A stretch of DNA of 64,000 bases from Dolomedes plantarius (lineage: Eukaryota > Arthropoda > Arachnida > Araneae > Dolomedidae), in assembly GCA_907164885.2 (NCBI GenBank), contig OU015498.1, forward strand, positions 129,247,151 to 129,311,150, written 5' to 3'. The notes beneath the pieces were generated by a model. The model searched no databases. It was not told where the DNA came from and saw only the letters and a program-made list of their open reading frames with translations. Shown here piece after piece: positions 9,725-22,166 of the stretch. Position numbers and translations under genes: made by a program. Each line of letters opens with the position of its first letter. Within the stretch, counting starts at the first letter, position 1.

Positions 9725-9953
9725 TTACTGTTCCTGTATATAACTCCCTTTAATTCGTGCAAATTTCTTATCGTGCGCTTCCCACTCTGTCTTACTCACT
9801 CTTAACAATGCCGCGTTGCAATTTTTAATTTGCATACTTCTTCTTATATAACATATTACAATGTATAATTTTGGTTGTATTCTAAACTATTTCAGCAATT
9901 TCTACTGCATTATTATAAAATAACCTGAACACACTTTTCTTTAACGCGACCAT
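9725..9953 (-). pseudogene. Leader ORF upstream of gag, broken in copy 1
   Basis: This position holds a 75-codon ORF in copies 2, 3 and 4. Copy 1 has one extra A near 9886 (CTAAACTATTT against CTAACTATTT), which shifts the frame. The difference shows the unit has drifted independently or that the ORF is not needed. Confidence 0.4.
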
Positions 9954-10091
9954 AGATATATATCACCATTCACACAAAATTCTAATTTGATTCATGATCG
10001 CACACAGAGTAATCACTTTCAGATCAGTTGATCCACATATTAAATTTCTACAATACTTAATTTTATTAATTCCATTATTTAACCTCCAACT

Positions 10092-10107
10092 GTTTGTCAC
10101 TGCACCA
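10092..10107 (-). promoter_or_regulatory. Primer-binding-site candidate (copy 1)
   Basis: In coding sense TGGTGCAGTGACAAAC lies four bases after the end of LTR2. The leading TGG would pair with the CCA end of a tRNA. I cannot assign the tRNA from memory. Confidence 0.55.
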
Positions 10108-10111
10108 ATTA

Positions 10112-10321
10112 TGTCACCGTAAATTAGTTTTAGGTTGGTGATTATTATGATACTTATTGTGGAGTATTTAATTGTGGTTAGTACATTGCTTGGCCCAATG
10201 GATTAATGATTACTCAGGTGTATGATCACAAATCAATTTATTAACTATCAACACACTATTTATACAGTTCACATTACTCATTATCGACTTCTTATCATTA
10301 ATCCTTCAACATGTTAATACA

Positions 10322-10380
<59 letters not shown>

Positions 10381-11627
10381 CTATCACTTATCCTACACCA
10401 TTAATATTACTCGTTCTTGCCTTTCTATCACTATTCATTTAACATGTTAATACAATACATATAATAATATATATACAAAACCACAAATATTCGGTAACAT
10501 ATATCTATGACAACATGCAATATTACGCGCGGCTCCTATCCTCCTTTTAACCTAATTGAGCATCGGCACAAGATCATCAAATAAACAAAATCCCGTACCT
10601 GCTACTTGCACAGCTCGGAGAATCGTGAAGGACGATGAGAGGCTTGCGGCGGTCATCTGCGACACAAGGACTTTACACTCGGGGCCAGGGTGGCTGGTGG
10701 CAATCCTCTATGCATACGGGGCTCCGGTACTCTACAACCTCTTGGTAGCTGGCGCTCGCTCGGCGAAGGGGGTGCGGCATGGCAGAGTCTGTGCTCCTGG
10801 GCAGTTGTCTCCTTCTAGGGCTACGCTATCGGCTAGTAGTCAGCTCGACTTCGCTCCTGGGGTCATTAGGCGTGCGCATTGAGTTAGGGTCGGCGCGGTA
10901 GGCTTTCGGCTCGTTGATCCTTCAATCGGCGGGCATATATTCATCGGCACTTGAGGGCTTACACCTCTATCTTCTTTATTCATCTGCGGCCCTTTCCGTC
11001 TTTCTTGACTCCGACTTCTCCTCAGCGGATTCTAAAACTCATCTGCTCATTGCTTTTCAACTCTATCTCTCTCTCTCTTCTCTCTGATATATTTCTCTCC
11101 ATCTCTATCTTTTACTTAACTCCCCCACTTAATTCGAGGCTTTCCATTGGTAGCCACCTCCTGACCAATGGGTAAATCTGGATACCCTTTATTGGTTCCA
11201 ACTCTTTTTTTATATTACTATCTCCTCCACTCAAAATTGAAGGGGGCGTCAGTCGTTGCACCCTTCTGGAGAATTCTCACGCCCCTACATTCACACGCTT
11301 CTATTCGGACCCCCTACTGACCTCCTAACGCATTGAAGCTCGTAAAGTCTTAACTCGTATTTCACTAACATCAAATTTCGGACCCCTTCGTTTCCTATTT
11401 CTGCCTGTCCACATCATTAACTGCAGCTGGCCGCCGCTCCCTGCCATCAATTTTTCGACCGTTCCCCTTTTACATGTCAATTATCGTCTCCCTTTTTGAC
11501 ATAAATAGATCGTAAACTGCATCTGTACACCACTTATCCGCTGTTTGGAATATATCTTCTCCTCCTATTCTTTGTGCCCAACTTTGCACCTGTTTAATTT
11601 TCCAAAACTGTCGCCTATGCTGCGACA
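10112..11627 (-). repeat. LTR2 (shared: 5' LTR of copy 1, 3' LTR of copy 2)
   Basis: It has the same termini and internal landmarks as LTR1. By eye it is closest to LTR1: both have CCTCCTTTTAACC where LTR4 and LTR5 have CCTCCTATTAACC. One private change lies near 10981 (CATCTGCGG for CGTCTGCGG). The (TA)n run near 10326-10378 differs in length from the others. No target duplication flanks it, as expected for an internal shared LTR. Confidence 0.92.
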
Positions 11628-11694
11628 TCCACCCCTTTCTTTCAGAAAAAAAAAGCAAAAAAATAAAATCAACCATATCCTCAATCTCAGCCAC
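11470..11694 (-). CDS. Polypurine-tract/U3-spanning small ORF (copy 2)
   Basis: This has the same 74-codon frame as 4410-4634, without a change that I can see. It is unrecognised; significance is uncertain because the units are nearly identical. Confidence 0.28.
   Translation of the reverse strand: MAEIEDMVDFIFLLFFSERKGWMSQHRRQFWKIKQVQSWAQRIGGEDIFQTADKWCTDAVYDLFMSKRETIIDM
11628..11642 (-). promoter_or_regulatory. Polypurine tract (copy 2)
   Basis: Same purine run as copy 1, directly before the LTR start in coding sense. Confidence 0.83.
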
Positions 11695-12181
11695 TAATAT
11701 TCACATTGTGACCACCTCACATAACCACACGTATCCTTCTAGCAACACTCCTCTATCATTGTCCTTCCCCTACCACGTGCCCTCTGCTCACTGTGTAACG
11801 GTATTTTACCTCACTGCATAATGCGTCATACATCATCACGTATACCTCATCACACTTTGCCTCACATATTTATCTTTGGTATAAAACATTGAATGTTGTC
11901 ATAGAATCCAATTAATGTCCACGTTGTATGAAAGTATTTGCACACTTGTATAACATAATGTATATCATTATATGCTCAACGACATCTTTGCACCAGATAT
12001 AACCATTCGTTTAGCCTTTTGGTTTGTCTATATCATAATCTTTTACATTCATACCTTTACCAATAATGTGACTTATTCGAACTCAGACTGAATGGCAACA
12101 GAAAATACTTTAAACTTTTGTATATAACAAACAAAAAATATACCAGTACCTATTCTTATAACACAAATTCCCTGTAAATCC

Positions 12182-12718
12182 TGTACTATATGACACAATT
12201 ATATGCAAATATATACTGCTAAAAATATAAACGAAATAAAATACATTATTATCCTTGGGTACTATTCAAATACACTGTTCCTTTCAATTTTTATCTTCAT
12301 GTACTATATGTTATAATTATATGCAATTATATAATGCTAAAAATATAAACAAAATACAATACGTTATTATCCTTGGGTACTGTTCAAATACATTGTTCAT
12401 TTGAATTTTTTTTTTTTTGTACTATATGTTATAATTATATGCAATTATCTACTGCTAAAATATAAACAAAATACAATACACTATTATCCTTGGGTACTGT
12501 TCAAATACATTGTTCATTTCAATTTTTTTTTATCTTCATGTACTATATGTTATAATTATATGCAATTAACTACTGCTAAAATATAAACAAAATACAATAC
12601 ACTATTATCCTTGGGTACTGTTCAAATACATTGTTCATTTCAATTTTTTATCTTCATGTACTATATGTTATAATTATATGCAATTATATACTGCTAAAAA
12701 TATAAACAAAATACAATA
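12182..12718. repeat. ~119-bp minisatellite, 4.5 units (copy 2)
   Basis: Same units as copy 1 with altered T-run lengths. ATAAACGAAATAAAATAC replaces ATAAACAAAATAAAATAC in the first unit. Confidence 0.88.
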
Positions 12719-14919
12719 TCTAATAGTCTTTGCTTAATGATTAACGATATTGTCCATTTCCATCTTTCTCCGTTTCTCTGACTGGTATTATATCATGCTG
12801 GATCCTTAATATTGTCGGGAACACATTTGTTTTGACAATCATGTACCGAAGCTCTCCGTAAATTATACTCATGTAATCCAGACGTAAAAAAATTTCTCTT
12901 AAATGCTTTATTAACTCCGATAATTCCTTAATTCTACTTACAAAACATCAAAATTTCCCTTTTAATAATAATACAGTAGAAATATTACTTTGTAATACTG
13001 AATATTCCGTTCTAACATTCCTTTTTCTGTCGAAAATTGCCTTTAAAAACTCCTCCACTGTCCGATGAGCATTCTCCGTATTGTACTTCCCTTCATTAAT
13101 CATTCAGCGACACCTCCCTCTGTGATTTTGACCTCTGTAAACTCTGAACGGAAAACCGGAGGTAACAGGTGTTTTTTTTTTCACCTATTATTGCGTGATT
13201 TTGGTAACAAGTCGGCGCGCTTTGCTCTATGGTTCAAGCTCGTAGCGAAATCTTCTCTGTAACCGTAGTTGAAGATACTTTTAGATTTCTCAATTTGGCA
13301 ATAATTGTAATGCGACCGCGTGGTTCGAAAATCTCATGTATTCAGCGCGATTGGGAGTTGTAAGCTATTTGTCTCGTTCCTTTTTACGTTTATTCAACAA
13401 TTATTTACTTGTTTTGTTTCCTATTATTTATTTTTTAACAATTATCATATCTATTGTGTCATTCTCGTTACGTTATTTATCTATTTATTTATTTATTTTA
13501 TTTTTTTTTAGTGTGTGTTTATTTAATTGATTTTAATCATAGGCCCTCTTAGAACTCTTAAATCACGTTGCCTGACTTATGATTTCTATAGTCTACATTT
13601 ATTTATTTATTTATTTATTATTTTTTTTTTTTTAGTGATTTTGTTAACTATTCATTTCATTAATCATTCAATTAACTTATTATTATTATTATTGGTAATA
13701 TTTTCATTATTTCCGGCCACTTGCACGCGTTTATCCGAATACCTGACTACTCATAATTACTTCTCTATCCATCTAGCAGTTATTTCGTACGTTCATCCAT
13801 GAATTATTTACTTGTTTCTGTATTTATTTAATGATTCATTTCTATGTATTTAATTTTATTTAATAAACCCCTATCATCGTTTATTTATTTTTAAATCTCA
13901 AGCCGCAAATCCTTTACTTTTAATCGATTCATTCATTAATTTATTAATCAATGAACTAATTAATTAATTATTATTATAATTGCTCTGTGTCCATCATCTC
14001 ATGCTTATTGTTTTTTCATCTTACAATGCCGTACCTATTTTAATTACCTAATTAATTTACTAATCAATTAATTTATTTTATTATCCTTCTTATTTTTATT
14101 TTTTTTGTATTTTTTTGTTTACACTGGTATTTACTTAGCCTCTGAACATCATCATGACTTATCAATCTCATTCGTGATTCCATGACCATTATTCCTAGTG
14201 AAATTATTCGCTGTCCGCTAATTTACTGTCGCGCGTTTTGATTGAATGCTGGCCGTTAATGTGTAATTGTTACCAATATCATACTTTCCTGTCCTCGTAC
14301 TGGCAACCTTCTTCTTGCGTTACCGTAGTCTTATTTATTTACTTATTTCTTTATTTTTTTTAGACAGGCCTATGGCAATTATCTAATTACCTTTCAATTA
14401 TTATTATTATTTTTTTTTGTTTTGTTTTGTACTTATACTTATTTTTGCCTCTTGCACTTAAGCAATTGGCTGCCCTCTCAAGTATTTACATGTTGTTTTT
14501 AATTTATTTATTTATTTATTGATTTATTCTTATTATTTTTTTTTTTCAACTTCGCGTGAAATCTCCTACTATCTTGTTGCCCCACGCCTTGTGTATGGAT
14601 ACTATCGCTTTGATCTGGACAAATATGACATTCTTTGTTTCCTTTGCGCTCATCCCGTCAATCTCATCTCAACTCTTCAGGTATGTATCTTTTAAATTTC
14701 ATATCATATTAGTGCTACCATTATCCATCTTGATTTTGCCCATAATGTATTCTAGAGTACGACTTCTATGTTCCAATTCGACTCCGCCCCTTTTCTGCCT
14801 GTGTGACATTTATAAGAAACCATTAATCCTTAACCTCCTCCTCTTTGGGGCGTGTCCTATGACACGGGTCACTGTTTATTTCCATTTTTTTTTTGTTTTT
14901 GGCTTTGATAGGTTTTTAA

Positions 14920-14950
<31 letters not shown>

Positions 14951-15240
14951 TCACTTATCATTAATACTTATTACTCCTCGTGTTATTATTCTTGTGAGAT
15001 AATTCTAGTCTTATTCGCATGTATTTAAATTACTTTGTGTTGGCCGCTGTTATCTTTTCAATACTACATTTAGCTTACTACACATTTTAATAATTTGACG
15101 CCTTTCTAGGTATTTACTATGCCATTATTTATTGTTTTGTTTACCTCTGCTATTTTTTGCAATCTCTTTCTTATTTGGCTTTATTATTATTATTATTATT
15201 TATTTGTTTATTTATTTATTTTGTCTATGCATATCATTTT
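12719..15240. other. Non-coding 3' segment of internal region (copy 2)
   Basis: Equivalent to 5661-8177. It shares with copy 4 several T-run lengths and CTTATTTCTTTATT near 14341, where copies 1 and 3 have CTTATTTATTTATT. Confidence 0.72.
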
Positions 15241-16740
15241 CTAATATTGTGATCTGACTACTTTATTTAAATTAATTTTTATTATTGTGCGCGGTGACTT
15301 TATAAATCTCAATAATGTGTTCCTATCTCTGTAAATTCGCAAAATTTCGAATTCCCCGTTCAATTGCCTATTTAATGCCTTAATTGAATTTAATCGTCGC
15401 AAACTTACAATTTCTCCTACGATAAATTGAATATTTCTTTCGCGCCGTTGATAGCGTATATTACTCTTGCGTGAATTTCGTGTATTTGATTCCTTACTAT
15501 GCGACTGTCCTGATCCGGCTGCTTGCTCACGAATGTTTGTCACCCTTTTCTGATCATTCTTACTCTCTTTAGTTTTCTTACCCGCTATGAGTAGTGTGTT
15601 GACATACATTGCGTTAATATTATTCAATTGTTGCTCGTTCTTTACTGAATTTTGTCGTATCGTATTGTGTGATTTCTCTAATTGCTCCGTATTCGACTGT
15701 TTCGATTTTTTGCAATTCGTCTCACCCTTTTCTTTTACTCTTCGTTTATTATGTTTCCTGTCACCCTCGTAATTCTGTTTGAATTTTCGGAAAATTACAC
15801 AATCATCAATTAAATGACCCTTATTCTCACAAGCGACACAGAAAGGCAACTGTTTATTTTCTTTTAAATGTAATTTTATTCGCTTAAATTCATCGCAGTT
15901 TTGAATTAAATGTCCGTTAATTTCGCATAAAATGCAAACTTCTGTATTATTGTCCTCCTGTATCTCTACCTTTTGCGCTACTGACCTCTCCTGTTCACAC
16001 CTAGTTTTATCCTTCTGCGCTTCATTTAAATTTAATTCCTCCTGCTTTTGACCTGTGCAATTTAGACTTTTTGTCGCGTCCTCATTACTTATTATACATC
16101 CTATTTCGACCTTGCATTCCTGCTCGCTTCTTACGCGTTCAATTTGTTTTGCCCTATTCACTGCATCTTGAAATTTCTGTACATTTAATTCTCGCAACTC
16201 TTTTTCCATGTCTTTATCGACCGCTTGCAAAAATTTAAATAACATGACTTGTTCTGTAGTTTCGTCCCCTTTAAATTGTATCCCAAAATATTCTAAAGTC
16301 GCCTTTTCAACTTGTACTGCCAATTGCTCAATATTTTGTTCGGGGATTTGCCTAATGTTTTCAAAATCTCTCTGTTTCTGCAGTGTTGCATATATATCTT
16401 CTAATCCCCTTGTCATTGTTTCATCTTTTGTTTTATTGCTAACCGTTATATTATTAATTATTGCCGTATTTTCTTCAATTTCTGTTGCAAAATCTACTGC
16501 CTGCTGAAAAGTTCGTGGACGTAATGTCACTAATTCTTTTGCTATCTCCTGTCGTATTGATTTTATAAATTTATCTAGCATTATCTGGTCTATTTCATAA
16601 GTTTTCGCGACTTCCGACCCCAAAAATCGATACACTACGCCTTTTATATGTTTATAGACATTTTCAATTTTCTGGCCTGGCAATTGTATAATCTTTTGAA
16701 ATGCAACTTGGTTCATTAAATCTTCCGCGTTTCGTGGCAT
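15241..16740 (-). CDS. gag: Gag-like protein with integrase-tail-like C-terminus (copy 2)
   Basis: This intact 499-residue ORF has the same domain order as copy 1: two capsid-like segments, two CCHC knuckles, a basic linker and an integrase-tail-like end. Residue 12 is Val, residue 191 Gln, residue 302 Val and residue 343 Cys, so it is the majority sequence. A silent change near 15882 (coding-sense AAGCG for AAACG) is shared only with copy 4. The leader ORF upstream is intact. Confidence 0.88.
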   Translation of the reverse strand: MPRNAEDLMNQVAFQKIIQLPGQKIENVYKHIKGVVYRFLGSEVAKTYEIDQIMLDKFIKSIRQEIAKELVTLRPRTFQQAVDFATEIEENTAIINNITVSNKTKDETMTRGLEDIYATLQKQRDFENIRQIPEQNIEQLAVQVEKATLEYFGIQFKGDETTEQVMLFKFLQAVDKDMEKELRELNVQKFQDAVNRAKQIERVRSEQECKVEIGCIISNEDATKSLNCTGQKQEELNLNEAQKDKTRCEQERSVAQKVEIQEDNNTEVCILCEINGHLIQNCDEFKRIKLHLKENKQLPFCVACENKGHLIDDCVIFRKFKQNYEGDRKHNKRRVKEKGETNCKKSKQSNTEQLEKSHNTIRQNSVKNEQQLNNINAMYVNTLLIAGKKTKESKNDQKRVTNIREQAAGSGQSHSKESNTRNSRKSNIRYQRRERNIQFIVGEIVSLRRLNSIKALNRQLNGEFEILRIYRDRNTLLRFIKSPRTIIKINLNKVVRSQY

Positions 16741-16787
16741 TTTAGCAAATTACTTTTTTAAACCCAACTTACTCAAATAATATTATT

Positions 16788-17015
16788 TTACTGTTCCTGT
16801 ATATAACTCCCTTTAATTCGTGCAAATTTCTTATCGTGCGCTTCCCACTCTGTCTTACTCACTCTTAACAATGCCGCGTTGCAATTTTTAATTTGAGTAC
16901 TTCTTCTTATATAACATATTACAATGTATAATTTTGGTTGTATTCTAACTATTTCAGCAATTTCTACTGCATTATTATAAAATAACCTGAACACACTTTT
17001 CTTTAACGCGACCAT
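16788..17015 (-). CDS. Leader ORF upstream of gag (copy 2)
   Basis: A 75-codon ORF begins 159 bases after the 5' LTR and ends 47 bases before the gag ATG, in a different frame. I do not recognise the product. It contains a hydrophobic patch (YIVICYI) and a charged C-terminus. It carries Thr at residue 40 where copies 3 and 4 have Met. It could be a regulatory upstream ORF or a relic of an older Gag N-terminus. Confidence 0.35.
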   Translation of the reverse strand: MVALKKSVFRLFYNNAVEIAEIVRIQPKLYIVICYIRRSTQIKNCNAALLRVSKTEWEAHDKKFARIKGSYIQEQ

Positions 17016-17153
17016 AGATATATATCACCATTCACACAAAATTCTAATTTGATTCATGATCGCACACAGAGTAATCACTTTCAGATCAGTTGATCCACAT
17101 ATTAAATTTCTACAATACTTAATTTAATTAATTCCATTATTTAACCTCCAACT

Positions 17154-17169
17154 GTTTGTCACTGCACCA
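17154..17169 (-). promoter_or_regulatory. Primer-binding-site candidate (copy 2)
   Basis: Same TGGTGCAGTGACAAAC in coding sense, four bases from LTR3. Confidence 0.53.
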
Positions 17170-17173
17170 ATTA

Positions 17174-17383
17174 TGTCACCGTAAAATAGTTTTAGGTTGG
17201 TGATTATTATAATACTTATTGTGGAGTATTTAATTGTGGTTAGTACATTGCTTGGCCCAATGGATTAATGATTACTCAGGTGTATGATCACAAATCAATT
17301 TATTAACTATCAACACACTATTTATACAGTTCACATTACTCATTATCGACTTCTTATCATTAATCCTTCAACATGTTAATACA

Positions 17384-17428
<45 letters not shown>

Positions 17429-18673
17429 CTATCACTTATCCTACACCATTAATATTACTCGTTCTTGCCTTTCTATCACTATTCATTTAACATGTTAATA
17501 CAATACATATAATAATATATATACAAAACCACAAATATTCGGTAACATATATCTATGACAACATGCAATATTACGCGCTGCTACTATCCTCCTATTAATC
17601 TAATTGAGCATCGGCACAAGATCATCAAATAAACAAAATCCCGTACCTGCTACTTGCACAGCTCGGAGAATCGTGAAGGACGATGAGAGGCTTGCGGCGG
17701 TCATCTGCGACACAAGGACTTTACACTCGGGGCCAGGGTGGCTGGTGGCGATCCTCTATGCATACGGGGCTCCGGTACTCTACAACCTCTTGGTAGCTGG
17801 CGCTCGCTCGGCGAAGGGGGTGCGGCATGGCAGAGTCTGTGCTCCTGGGCAGTTGTCTCCTTCTAGGGCTACGCTATCGGCTAGTAGTCAGCTCGACTTC
17901 GCTCCTGGGGTCATTAGGCGTGCGCATTGAGTTAGGGTCGGCGCGGTAGGCTTTCGGCTCGTTGATCCTTCAATCGGCGGGCATATATTCATCGGCACTT
18001 GAGGGCTTACACCTCTATCTTCTTTATTCGTCTGCGGCCCTTTCCGTCTTTCTTGACTCCGACTTCTCCTCAGCGGATTCTAAAACTCATCTGCTCATTG
18101 CTTTTCAACTCTATCTCTCTCTCTCTTCTCTCTGATATATTTCTCCATCTCTATCTTTTACTTAACTTCCCCACTTCATTCGAGGCTTTCCATTGGTAGC
18201 CACCTCCTGACCAATGGGTAAATCTGGATACCCTTTATTGGTTCCAACTCTTTTTTTATATTACTATCTCCTCCACTCAAAATTGAAGGGGGCGTCAGTC
18301 GTTGCACCCTTCTGGAGAATTCTCACGCCCCTACATTCACACGCTTCTATTCGGACCCCCTACTGACCTCCTAACGCATTGAAGCTCGTAAAGTCTTAAC
18401 TCGTATTTCACTAACATCAAATTTCGGACCCCTTCGTTTCCTATTTCTGCCTGTCCACATCATTAACTGCAGCTGGCCGCCGCTCCCTGCCATCAATTTT
18501 TCGACCGTTCCCCTTTTACATGTCAATTATCGTCTCCCTTTTTGACATAAATAGATCGTAAACTGCATCTGTACACCACTTATCCGCTGTTTGGAATATA
18601 TCTTCTCCTCCTATTCTTTGTGCCCAACTTTGCACCTGTTTAATTTTCCAAAACTGTCGCCTATGCTGCGACA
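17174..18673 (-). repeat. LTR3 (shared, central, most divergent)
   Basis: About 1500 bp. Private changes include GCGCTGCTACTATCC near 17575 (others GCGCGGCTCCTATCC), CTATTAATCTAATTG near 17591, loss of two bases in TTTCTCTCCATC near 18140, and CTTCCCCACTTCATTCG near 18167. Its (TA)n run is the shortest. Confidence 0.92.
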
Positions 18674-18740
18674 TCCACCCCTTTCTTTCAGAAAAAAAAA
18701 GCAAAAAAATAAAATCAACCATATCCTCAATCTCAGCCAC
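18516..18740 (-). CDS. Polypurine-tract/U3-spanning small ORF (copy 3)
   Basis: This is the same 74-codon frame as in copies 1, 2 and 4, retained although LTR3 is the most divergent LTR. The product is unrecognised. Confidence 0.28.
   Translation of the reverse strand: MAEIEDMVDFIFLLFFSERKGWMSQHRRQFWKIKQVQSWAQRIGGEDIFQTADKWCTDAVYDLFMSKRETIIDM
18674..18688 (-). promoter_or_regulatory. Polypurine tract (copy 3)
   Basis: Same purine run directly before the LTR start in coding sense. Confidence 0.83.
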
Positions 18741-19227
18741 TAATATTCACATTGTGACCACCTCACATAACCACACGTATCCTTCTAGCAACACTCCTCT
18801 ATCATTGTCCTTCCCCTACCACGTGCCCTCTGCTCACTGTGTAACGGTATTTTACCTCACTGCATAATGCGTCATACATCATCACGTATACCTCATCACA
18901 CTTTGCCTCACATATTTATCTTTGGTATAAAACATTGAATGTTGTCATAGAATCCAATTAATGTCCACGTTGTATGAAAGTATTTGCACACTTGTATAAC
19001 ATAATGTATATCATTATATGCTCAACGACATCTTTGCACCAGATATAACCATTCGTTTAGCCTTTTGGTTTGTCTATATCATAATCTTTTACATTCATAC
19101 CTTTACCAATAATGTGACTTATTCGAACTCAGACTGAATGGCAACAGAAAATACTTTAAACTTTTGTATATAACAAACAAAAAATATACCAGTACCTATT
19201 CTTATAACACAAATTCCCTGTAAATCC

Positions 19228-19646
19228 TGTACTATATGACACAATTATATGCAAATATATACTGCTAAAAATATAAACGAAATAAATACATTATTATCCT
19301 TGGGTACTATTCAAATACACTGTTCCTTTCAATTTTTATCTTCATGTACTATATGTTATAATTATATGCAATTATATAATGCTAAAAATATAAACAAAAT
19401 ACAATACGTTATTATCCTTGGGTACTGTTCAAATACATTGTTCATTTGAATTTTTTTTTTTTTGTACTATATGTTATAATTATATGCAATTATCTACTGC
19501 TAAAATATAAACAAAATACAATACACTATTATCCTTGGGTACTGTTCAAATACATTGTTCATTTCAATTTTTTTTTATCTTCATGTACTATATGTTATAA
19601 TTATATGCAATTATATACTGCTAAAAATATAAACAAAATACAATAT
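19228..19646. repeat. ~119-bp minisatellite, 3.5 units (copy 3)
   Basis: One unit fewer than in copies 1, 2 and 4, with CCTTGGGTACT found three times. This accounts for nearly all of the ~120 bp by which copy 3 is shorter. Confidence 0.88.
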
Positions 19647-22166
19647 CTAATAGTCTTTGCTTAATGATTAACGATATTGTCCATTTCCATCTTTCTCCGT
19701 TTCTCTGACTGGTATTATATCATGCTGGATCCTTAATATTGTCGGGAACACATTTGTTTTGACAATCATGTACCGAAGCTCTCCGTAAATTATACTCATG
19801 TAATCCAGACGTAAAAAAATTTCTCTTAAATGCTTTATTAACTCCGATAATTCCTTAATTCTACTTACAAAACATCAAAATTTCCCTTTTAATAATAATA
19901 CAGTAGAAATATTACTTTGTAATACTGAATATTCCGTTCTAACATTCCTTTTTCTGTCGAAAATTGCCTTTAAAAACTCCTCCACTGTCCGATGAGCATT
20001 CTCCGTATTGTACTTCCCTTCATTAATCATTCAGCGACACCTCCCTCTGTGATTTTGACCTCTGTAAACTCTGAACGGAAAACCGGAGGTAACAGGTGTT
20101 TTTTTTTTCACCTATTATTGCGTGATTTTGGTAACAAGTCGGCGCGCTTTGCTCTATGGTTCAAGCTCGTAGCGAAATCTTCTCTGTAACCGTAGTTGAA
20201 GATACTTTTAGATTTCTCAATTTGGCAATAATTGTAATGCGACCGCGTGGTTCGAAAATCTCATGTATTCAGCGCGATTGGGAGTTGTAAGCTATTTGTC
20301 TCGTTCCTTTTTACGTTTATTCAACAATTATTTACTTGTTTTGTTTCCTATTATTTATTTTTTAACAATTATCATATCTATTGTGTCATTCTCGTTACGT
20401 TATTTATCTATTTATTTATTTATTTTATTTTTTTTAGTGTGTGTTTATTTAATTGATTTTAATCATAGGCCCTCTTAGAACTCTTAAATCACGTTGCCTG
20501 ACTTATGATTTCTATAGTCTACATTTATTTATTTATTTATTTATTATTTTTTTTTTTAGTGATTTTGTTAACTATTCATTTCATTAATCATTCAATTAAC
20601 TTATTATTATTATTATTGGTAATATTTTCATTATTTCCGGCCACTTGCACGCGTTTATCCGAATACCTGACTACTCATAATTACTTCTCTATCCATCTAG
20701 CAGTTATTTCGTACGTTCATCCATGAATTATTTACTTGTTTCTGTATTTATTTAATGATTCATTTCTATGTATTTAATTTTATTTAATAAACCCCTATCA
20801 TCGTTTATTTATTTTTAAATCTCAAGCCGCAAATCCTTTACTTTTAATCGATTCATTCATTAATTTATTAATCAATGAACTAATTAATTAATTATTATTA
20901 TAATTGCTCTGTGTCCATCATCTCATGCTTATTGTTTTTCATCTTACAATGCCGTACCTATTTTAATTACCTAATTAATTTACTAATCAATTAATTTATT
21001 TTATTATCCTTCTTATTTTTATTTTTTTTGTATTTTTTTTTGTTTACACTGGTATTTACTTAGCCTCTGAACATCATCATGACTTATCAATCTCATTCGT
21101 GATTCCATGACCATTATTCCTAGTGAAATTATTCGCTGTCCGCTAATTTACTGTCGCGCGTTTTGATTGAATGCTGGCCGTTAATGTGTAATTGTTACCA
21201 ATATCATACTTTCCTGTCCTCGTACTGGCAACCTTCTTCTTGCGTTACCGTAGTCTTATTTATTTACTTATTTATTTATTTTTTTTAGACAGGCCTATGG
21301 CAATTATCTAATTACCTTTCAATTATTATTATTATTTTTTTTTTGTTTTGTTTTGTACTTATACTTATTTTTGCCTCTTGCACTTAAGCAATTGGCTGCC
21401 CTCTCAAGTATTTACATGTTGTTTTTAATTTATTTATTTATTTATTGATTTATTCTTATTATTTTTTTTTTCAACTTCGCGTGAAATCTCCTACTATCGT
21501 GTTGCCCCACGCCTTGTGTATGGATACTATCGCTTTGATCTGGACAAATATGACATTCTTTGTTTCCTTTGCGCTCATCCCGTCAATCTCATCTCAACTC
21601 TTCAGGTATGTATCTTTTAAATTTCATATCATATTAGTGCTACCATTATCCATCTTGATTTTGCCCATAATGTATTCTAGAGTACGACTTCTATGTTCCA
21701 ATTCGACTCCGCCCCTTTTCTGCCTGTGTGACATTTATAAGAAACCATTAATCCTTAACCTCCTCCTCTTTGGGGCGTGTCCTATGACACGGGTCACTGT
21801 TTATTTCCATTTTTTTTTTTTGTTTTTGGCTTTGATAGGTTTTTATTTTATTTTATTTTTTTTTTTTTTTAAATTATCACTTATCATTAATACTTATTAC
21901 TCCTCGTGTTATTATTCTTGTGAGATAATTCTAGTCTTATTCGCATGTATTTAAATTACTTTGTGTTGGCCGCTGTTATCTTTTCAATACTACATTTAGC
22001 TTACTACACATTTTAATAATTTGACGCCTTTCTAGGTATTTACTATGCCATTATTTATTGTTTTGTTTACCTCTGCTATTTTTTGCAATCTCTTTCTTAT
22101 TTGGCTTTATTATTATTATTATTATTTATTTGTTTATTTATTTATTTTGTCTATGCATATCATTTT
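19647..22166. other. Non-coding 3' segment of internal region (copy 3)
   Basis: Equivalent to 5661-8177. T-run lengths near 20430 and CTTATTTATTTATT near 21267 match copy 1 rather than copies 2 and 4. Confidence 0.72.
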
